A stretch of 64,000 bases of DNA from Erpobdella octoculata (Eukaryota > Annelida > Clitellata > Hirudinida > Erpobdellidae). This document shows positions 24,701 through 33,700 of the stretch, piece after piece (position 1 is the stretch's first letter; the number at the start of each line of letters is the position of its first letter). The translations under genes and the position numbers were made by a program. The stretch is from the NCBI GenBank assembly GCA_963978895.1, contig OZ022247.1:11630472-11694471 (forward strand), in the 5' to 3' direction. The notes below the pieces were generated by a model that saw only the letters and a list, made by a program, of their open reading frames with translations, was not told the origin of the DNA and searched no databases.

Positions 24701-26229
24701 ATTGATTTATTACAGTTTATAATTAGTTAGGATTGTACATTTATAAAGACAGAAAACATTATATTTGAACAGATAAAAAAGAAACAGTTGAATCAACAGC
24801 TGAAGTTTCTTCAGCACCACTAACTCATCTATTTGTGTTAAGTTTTATTCAATGCATTATAATCAACGTTCCCTCGAAGCTGTGCACACGCATCAAGTTT
24901 AATCCTGCCGCTCACTAAAATATTTACCGTGCAGTCAAATAAATATCGGCAAAAGTACAATTATTTACATGTATTAAAATTCAATTCGTAAACTTTGTGA
25001 TTAATACCTTATCGGTTAACTTTAACATAAGCTCATTAAGACGGAGTTTCCATTGGGTAGCGGTTGGATGCATTTATATTTCATGGGGTTCCTCCTTCAT
25101 CTCCAGAGTACATACCTATTAATGACTAAATACACATCTTGGATCTAAATTGACTATATATAATATAGTATATTAAGCTGTGTCAGAGCGTCAGGCTTTC
25201 AATGTTTTCAATCTGGTGTTCATCATTTCAGTTTCATTTCTAGAGCAGTTTCCAAAAAGTTAAAACTACAAGACTTATACATTTTTCTATAATGTTATTT
25301 TATATTATAATAAAATTTTAGTGAAATAATCAGTGGTGGATTAGACATTCCTGGTGAGGAAAATTTTCACCAAAAAAGCTGATGATCCTTGGGGGGTGGC
25401 GTTGTCAAAAGTATTTTTCCAAAATTTTTCAAAGAATCACTTTATCCACCTAAAAAAGCTCATGACAGGGGTAGTCGTAGGTATTTTTAAACAATTTTAC
25501 TTTTAACCATGGTCATTTTTCAAAAACCATGTATTCTACCCATAGAAAAATGTAATTGATACTCTGGTGGGGCGATTGATTTTATTATTGCTTACAGTAA
25601 CAACATGTTAATAAAATACTTTATAAAGTTTGCGCAGGTATTTTTTAAACCCGCTTAGTGCATGCTGTACTGCATGCAACTGCCGTGTCACCTTAGAGGG
25701 AACGTTGGTTTTAATAACTTATTAACATATGAGATGAATATTTATGAATTTTCTACGAACATCATCTATTCATCTGTTAAATAGTAGTATTTTTTAATTC
25801 TAATTTTATCTCAGTTTCGGCATATATATATATCTGCGTTCCGTAATCGTTATCCCGATATGAATCGAGATTTCAAAACGATACGGGAAATCCCGTATCG
25901 CTATTAAAACGATACAGCCTTCGGGGGAAGTCTCGTATCGAAATAAAATAGCGAGACTTAAATTTTGTTCTCGTATAAAGTCTTGAAAAAAAATCAAAGA
26001 TTTAAAAAAAATATTTTTCAATAAATAGCGAATGTCATACATATTTAATTAACGATTGTCACAACTGTGAATATTTGCAATTGATTCATCAACATTGATT
26101 AATTAATCTACCTATTGACAGAAGTTTATAGCTATTTAACTATTATTATCCCCACTTTAAATTCGGTTTTTCTAACAGCCTGTAGCCCCATTATTTACTA
26201 TTTTTAGTCTGGGAACCGGCAACATATTT

Positions 26230-26295
<66 letters not shown>

Positions 26296-27174
26296 CATAT
26301 ATAAAACCAGCTCTTCTCTGTTCTATAGCTTTTTTTTAGTGCCATATTGAGAATAGTAATCAAAGATATCTAAAGCAGAGGTTAAGCCACACCCTTCTTA
26401 GGCTGCTAGTCGACCTCTGCATACTTCCATTTAGAAATATGCGAACCGGCATCAACGGTTGGCAAGGCAATCGTACTCGCTGACATCAATGACTATTATT
26501 AATATCATTCTATGTTTATGTTTTGGTTTAGTCTGTTTGATAAATTTATTTTGTCAAATTTGTTATGTAGAATTGGAATGATTATTTTAGTGTTTCGATA
26601 TCCGTAATTGACCCTAATAGTAGCTCATCTAAGATATATCTTTATAATCTCGATTATATTCTTGGTTGTATGTGAGTATGTGTGTGTCACCTGTAGTATG
26701 CACGTCGTCTGCAGCTGGAATTCGAAACTTTCTCAGCTTCTTTCTTGCCAACCGGATTCGCCGTCGCCTATAAATAAACCCGCTGGGTTTTCTTCACTTT
26801 TTTAATTCTTGCATACAGTTACTTTCTAGCGTTTGTCATCATTTAAAGTCTAAATTTAGACAAATAGATGTACCGAAACTAAACAAATGAAACTTATTTC
26901 AAGTTTAAAGAAAAAAATAAATTTTGTAAATTTTTATAAAATTTGAAATTTTTTTTAATATTTAAATATTTTTTTTCAATGAATTCCTTTATTGTAGTTA
27001 TTAATATTGTCTGTCGCGTATAGTTCATCATTCTATGTTATCTCGTTTTATTCGAGAAAAAATTTCCACAGTTGACATTTCAGTCGAGATCCCGATATCG
27101 TATCGTATCGGATTTGTCTCGTTATTGGTCGAGGCGTCTCGTATCGTTTCAAAAAAATAACTGTAAGCAGAATC

Positions 27175-27233
<59 letters not shown>

Positions 27234-27475
27234 TGGCGGATCTAAACTTTTTTGGCGGGGAGGGCAAACAAATGGCAGCAGGGGCCAAAAACGGCGGAAA
27301 AAACAAACATTTGATCTTATATCCACAAACTTCACTGGAAAACCACTGCCAGATGCTAAAAAAAATTTAATTTACCTAAAAACTAGTCCAAATTTTTTTA
27401 GTATTTAAAAAAAAGTAAATTTTGAAATCCACAGGGGCCCATGGCCCCTCCCGGCCCACCCTTGATCTGCTACTA

Positions 27476-27518
<43 letters not shown>

Positions 27519-27742
27519 TATCAAACAGATTAATTGAAACAAAAAATTTTTTTGCATCTCTTGCTTTGGCAATATTTTTATTATTTGTAATGGCAACACT
27601 GTCAGTTTTTTACTTCTTAACACAGTCTAGCGAGCGTTGCGCAGTGTGTAGCACGCGTTTTGTGATTGGTTGAGGGATTTAATAATGACAGATAAAAGAG
27701 TTTATAAAAAATTTCATCTTGTTTCAATTAATCTGTTCGATA

Positions 27743-27787
<45 letters not shown>

Positions 27788-30700
27788 TAATAGTTGTGAT
27801 TTGTGCTCAATTTAGCTCTCCCATAGTATCATCATCATCCAGCAATACAAACACAGATGAAACATTAAAAAGTAATGTGGATCTTCTTGAAGGACTGACA
27901 CTTTCTCCTTCTTTTGCACCTCACAATTTTTTACAAATGCACAATAGTCCTGGTCAGTTTATTCACATTTTTAAGTCTACAAAGTTTCATTTTTTGAGTT
28001 AATCAACTCTGAAAAGTAAAGAACATTGATTTGATCAAATATTTATACTTTTTTTATTTGTAAGTTGCCATGAATGGAACTAATCAATACCCACATACGG
28101 GAATGCTGATGATGATGATACCACAACCCTCTATCATGGTGAGCCATTTTTTAAGAACACATTTTTTTAATTGTCGCATATATGTCGAAAAGTTTCATGG
28201 CTGCTCTGAGTAGTCAATCGCAAGCCTAATAAAAACGAAGTTTATAGGTGGTCAGTTAATTTAAGATTTTGAGTCAGTAAGGCAAGTGAACTTCATTTAG
28301 CATGAAGTTGTGTTTTGTTATCTTTGTGTGCTATGTGGTTTTAGATTTAACAAGTAAAGAAAAAACGAGTTTTTCAACACAAACTTTTATTTCAAATACA
28401 CTCGATTTAGAAATATGAAAGATGTTCAAATTTAGTTGTTTTTTTTTAATCATGTATTGACATTCAATATAAAGCTATGTATGCTGAAAGTTTCAGCTTC
28501 CTAGCTAGTCAAAAAGCTGGTTAAATTTTACTTGCAAGATTTGCGTACAGAGAAAGACAAACACAAACAGAGATTGTAACCTAAATAAAAGTTTGTAAAA
28601 AGATATAAAAAAGCAGCTTGAATTTTTTTCATTATTTGTATAAGATATTGTTATTATTAATATAAAATATTTTGTATTATTAATATAACATAGTTTGTAT
28701 TATTTATATAAGATAATTTGTATTATTAATATAAGATAATTCTTATTATAATTTGTTCAATTTGACATTGAAAAATTATTTTTCTAAGTGTTATATGTTT
28801 TCTGAGTTTTTTGACTAAATATTGTTTTTAGTTCAATTAATTTTAATTTCAATTATTTAAGTTTTGTGATTTAGCTTTGGCTTTTATTCAGAGGCGTGGA
28901 TTCAGCAAAATGTTGAGGGGGCGAAGATTTTTTAACTTAAACCCAGAGAATCTTCAAACAAAAATTACCATCCCAATATACATTTGTATGTTGTATTTTC
29001 ATGTAAGTCATCATATTAGTTAAAAAAACAGTTCAAAAAAGTTAACTTTTATTTAATATTGAATGCAGACAAAAAGCGTTTAAATTATAAATGTAACAAA
29101 GGGTATCGACGTTTTTCATTTTTACAAAATTGTCCACTTAATCATCAAGATAAAATAGACTAAGGGTACTAAAAGATTGAAAAATAATAGCAGAGATTTA
29201 AGTAACTAGATATTAATCAACAAGTATGATAAATACTGTTTTCATCAACTAATCTAAATTCTCAATCGTGTGTTAGCTAATAAAAATAATTTAAAATGAA
29301 TTATAAAAATCTTGGTGAGAGAGCTTAAGCAACCGGTTAGGATAAGAATATGCTAATTGTTCCTTAAGCTAGGACAGATACAAGGTTCTAAATTTCATAC
29401 GAGTTTGATCGGATGGACCGAAAGCAAGCAATCAATCAATCAATCCATTAAATTTCTATAGCGCTATTTCCTTGGTGTTCAAGAGTGCTCGGACACGAAC
29501 TTATTAAACAGATACGTTTTAAGCCCCGACAGAAAACAGTGAGAGAAGTAGATTTAGTAACAGAAGTAGGAAGAGAGTTCCTGAGAAAGGAACCATAGTA
29601 GGAAAAAGAGCGTTTAGCAAAAAAACGCTGAACTGAAAAAAAGAGTGGAGAAGAGCAATTTTCAATTTTAAACATTAGTAAGCAAATTTTAAAAATCACC
29701 CTATATCTAAGAGGAAGCCAGAGAAGAAGAAAAAGATATGGAGAGATATGAGAAAAGTAAGAGGCACGAGAAACTAAGCACTAAAAGATAAAAAACTATT
29801 AGCTGTAGATCATAAGTAATATAATTCAAATGCCATGGCCCCCTCAACGCCCCCCCAATCACGCCTCTGCTTTTATTATTATTATTTGGGGTTTGAATAG
29901 TAAGTAATTGCCAATTGTATTTGTTAATAAAACTTTGGTTTTAACTGTTTTCCTCCAAATATCTGGCTGAAAATTTGTTATTTTTTTGTTAAAGTTTAAA
30001 TAAATGATGAAAAATTCATAGATATTGTGTATGTTTCGAGTTAAATTTTTATTTCTTTATTTATTTGTTTATTGGGATGATGGACACAAAACACAATAAA
30101 AAGAACAAAAATAAATAAATACATAAATAAACATCACCCAAAAGGAGTCTCCCAAAGGAATTACTTCCCATCTAGGGGATATCCTTATAGCAGATAGAAA
30201 TAATAAGCAGCAAACAAAAAAAAACACAAAATTAACTCATCTATATATATAAAAGAACATGTCCTGACTGACAGATGACTGACTCATAATCAACGCCGAG
30301 CTCAAACGCCTCATCCTAGGAACGTGAAATTTGGAACTTATATTACTTTTATAGCGTAAACATCCGCTAAGAAAGGATTTTTGAAAATTTTGCTCCTGAG
30401 GGGAAAAAACTGGAAAACAAACTTTTTTCTAAAACAATGTATATCTCGAAAACCAAAAATGAAGAGATTTTGAAATTTGGTATATAGATTCTTTTTGAAA
30501 AATAAAAAGATACGTGTTTCACCATTTTTTGAAAATTCGGTTTCCCGGACCTCAAATGTGGGCTGGAAAATTGGGTTATTTGGTTTTTAAAGTAGCTTCT
30601 ACTCAAAAACAGTAAATACCACAGATGTAAAAATTATTATTTAGTTTCTTTTCTAAAAATAAAGATATACGTGTTTCACCATTTTTTACAAATTTGGTTT

Positions 30701-33700
30701 CCCGGACCTCAAATGTGGGTTGGAAAATTGGGTTATTTGGTTTTTAAAATTTTGTAGCTTCTACTCGAAAACTGTTAATGCTACAAAAGTAAAAATTAGT
30801 ATTTAGTTTCTACTCTAAAAATAATGATATACGGGTTTCACAATTTTTTGAAAATTTGGTTTCCAGGACTTCAAATGTGGGGTGGAAAATAGGGTTATTT
30901 GGTTTTTAAAGTAACTGCTACTCAAAAACTGTAGATGCTACAGGAGTAAAAATTAGTATTTGGTTTCGACTCCAAAAATAATGATATACGTGTTTTACCA
31001 TTTTTTGAAAATTTGGTTTCCAGGAATTCAAATATGGGGTGGAAAATAGGGTTACTTGGTTTTTAAAGTAACTGCTACTCAAAAACTGTAAATGCTACAA
31101 AAGTAAAATTAGTATTTAGTTTCTACTCTAAAAATAATGATATACGTATTTCACCATTTTTTGAAAATTTGGTTTCCAGGACCTCAAATGTGAAGTGGAA
31201 AAAGGGTTATTTGATTTTAAAATAACTGCTACTCAAAAACTGTAAGTGCTACAGATGTGAAAATTAGTATTTTGAGGTTTTGTGCCGGTTAAAAGTAGAT
31301 GAGTTCAGTTTATCACCGGACGGACGGGCCAAGCCGTTATTTTAGGGTCTTCATACGGCCCTGCCCAAACCTTGAATCAAGGTGGGACGGGCCAATATTT
31401 TTAACCAAGTATATAGACATTTTAGTGATTTTAGGGTGTTCAGACGGGCCGGGCTAAACCTGAAGTCAAGGTGGGACGGGCCGAAGTTTTTCATCAAGTA
31501 TATAGAACTTCTAGGCCTGTAAAAAAGGGGCCGGGCCAGGAATTTTGGTTTTTGAAACGGGCTGGGCCAAGTTGTCGACGGGCCGAGCCGAGACCTAAAA
31601 AATTGATCCGTGCAGTACTCTACTATGTAAGCACGGTTCAAATTCTCTAATTTCATGCGAGCGAAGCCGCTACGGGCACTGCTAGTTAAAGAAATAAAAG
31701 ATTTCAGATGTCATAATAATAATAGTAATAATGAAGTGGTTCAATATTTAAAATTATAATATTGATAATGTACAGTTATTTTCTTTATTTTGATTCTTAC
31801 TTTTTTAATACTTTTTGTGTATTAGTTTTTTTAAAGTGTTTTATTTGGTTCACAACTTCATTTTGTACCCCTTCCGGCCCTTCCTATTATTCAATCTGTC
31901 CCAAATTGTACACACAAGTTTGGTTTCCATGACATGATCCAGCATAAAAACTTTGAAGTTCTAACATGCAACATTTAATTTGAATAAAGTGTTTTGATTT
32001 ATATTATATAGACAAATGTGTTTCGACTATGGCAATTTAAATGTCTCAGATAACTTTCGAAAGCAATTCTGTTTCAATTTGAGAAATTTTTAATAAAGCG
32101 CTGTTTTTATTTTTTAAAACTATTAAACAACAGCTATTTAACTATACACTTATTAAATGCTTCACTTTTTTCTCTTTCAGTCCCAAACTGCAAACAATAA
32201 CAACTATCTTTGTAGCGTAAGTGTTAACTTACTTATAACATTTTAACTTACTTACTTTATTAGAACATAAACTCATTTTTAAATTATTATTTCTATAATT
32301 TTATTATAGAATTGATTGAAACACATTGATATGGCCCATAATACTCTTATTTCTAATAAGATTTGAGTGGTTTGTAAGATAGTGTTTTTCTGTTTTACAG
32401 CTGTCACCTCCAGCTTGCTACAACAAGCCATCTATGTACAAATCTGCAAAAGTTGGTGCAACTTGTGTTCTAGATTATAAATAGTTTTTTTTGTTATATC
32501 TACAAATAAATGTTATGTTAAGAAATCTATTAAATATCACAGCTGATGTGTTCAGGCAGATGATAAAATGCAGCTCTCACGAATGTGGTGAGGTGCTGCA
32601 AATGCATTTCTTATGAAACTCTTCCCTCTGGGAAAGCGTTGTTGAAGATTGTAAAATACAACTTTGATTAAGGGAATTATCTTTTATTAAAGCAGATATT
32701 ATAGAAGAAAACAGTAAACAAATCAGGCATCCTCTGTTAACGTATAAAAAACAACCTCATACTTGAGACTCAATGCTCTTATATTTGCCTTTAAACATAA
32801 GAAATCTCATGTCATAATGTTCACTTAGCTACAATGTAAACTGTGCAAAAGACTTCAAGTAATAAACATTATTTTAACAAAGTTTATTTTGTCACTAAGT
32901 AAACTAATTGTTGGTTTTTCAAACATTTAAATTTCTAAAAATGTCTCTCCAATGATGACTCTCTTTATGCCAAATTTGGTCCTGATTTGTCCAGATGTTC
33001 AGTTTGCATAAAGAAGAAACACAAATACTATCCCCTTTGTAAAATATAATCTGTATTTGTTTGTTTATCAATTTAATAATATCAATATTTCGAACCTGAG
33101 GGTTACATGCCTGCTTTTACAGATCGCACCGAATCAATCTGCGATGTAAATGAAAGTTGTTTTTCTGCAGCTATTCTTCAAAAAAGACTCCACAGCTTAG
33201 ACAAAACTAAATCGATGGGTCTTGACGGTTTGCACCCACGCGTTCTCAGCAATTGCGCAGCTGCCTTTGCCACACCCCTGGCTCTCATCTACAAGCGCTG
33301 CTTCATGTCCGGAGTTATACCGGACACATGGAGAAAATCAAATGTTTCCCCTATCTTCAAAAAAGGCAGCAAGCTCAAGCCTTCTAACTACAGGCCTGTC
33401 TCTCTCACTCCTGTGCCCTGTAAAGTAATGGAAGGCATTCTACATGAACACATCATGCAGCACTGCGTCGTCAACGGCTTAATCAGCAAACATTAACATG
33501 GTTTTCTCAAGAAAAAAAGCTGCTTGACAAATCTACTTGAAACTCGCGACATACTCACTGAAGCTGTTCATTGCGGCTATGTGGCTGACGTAGTATATAC
33601 AGATTTTGCCAAAGCATTCGACAGAGTACCTCACAAACGCCTACTGCATAAACTAAAAGCTTATGGCATCCGTGGTATGCTACTCACATGGATCGAAGCG

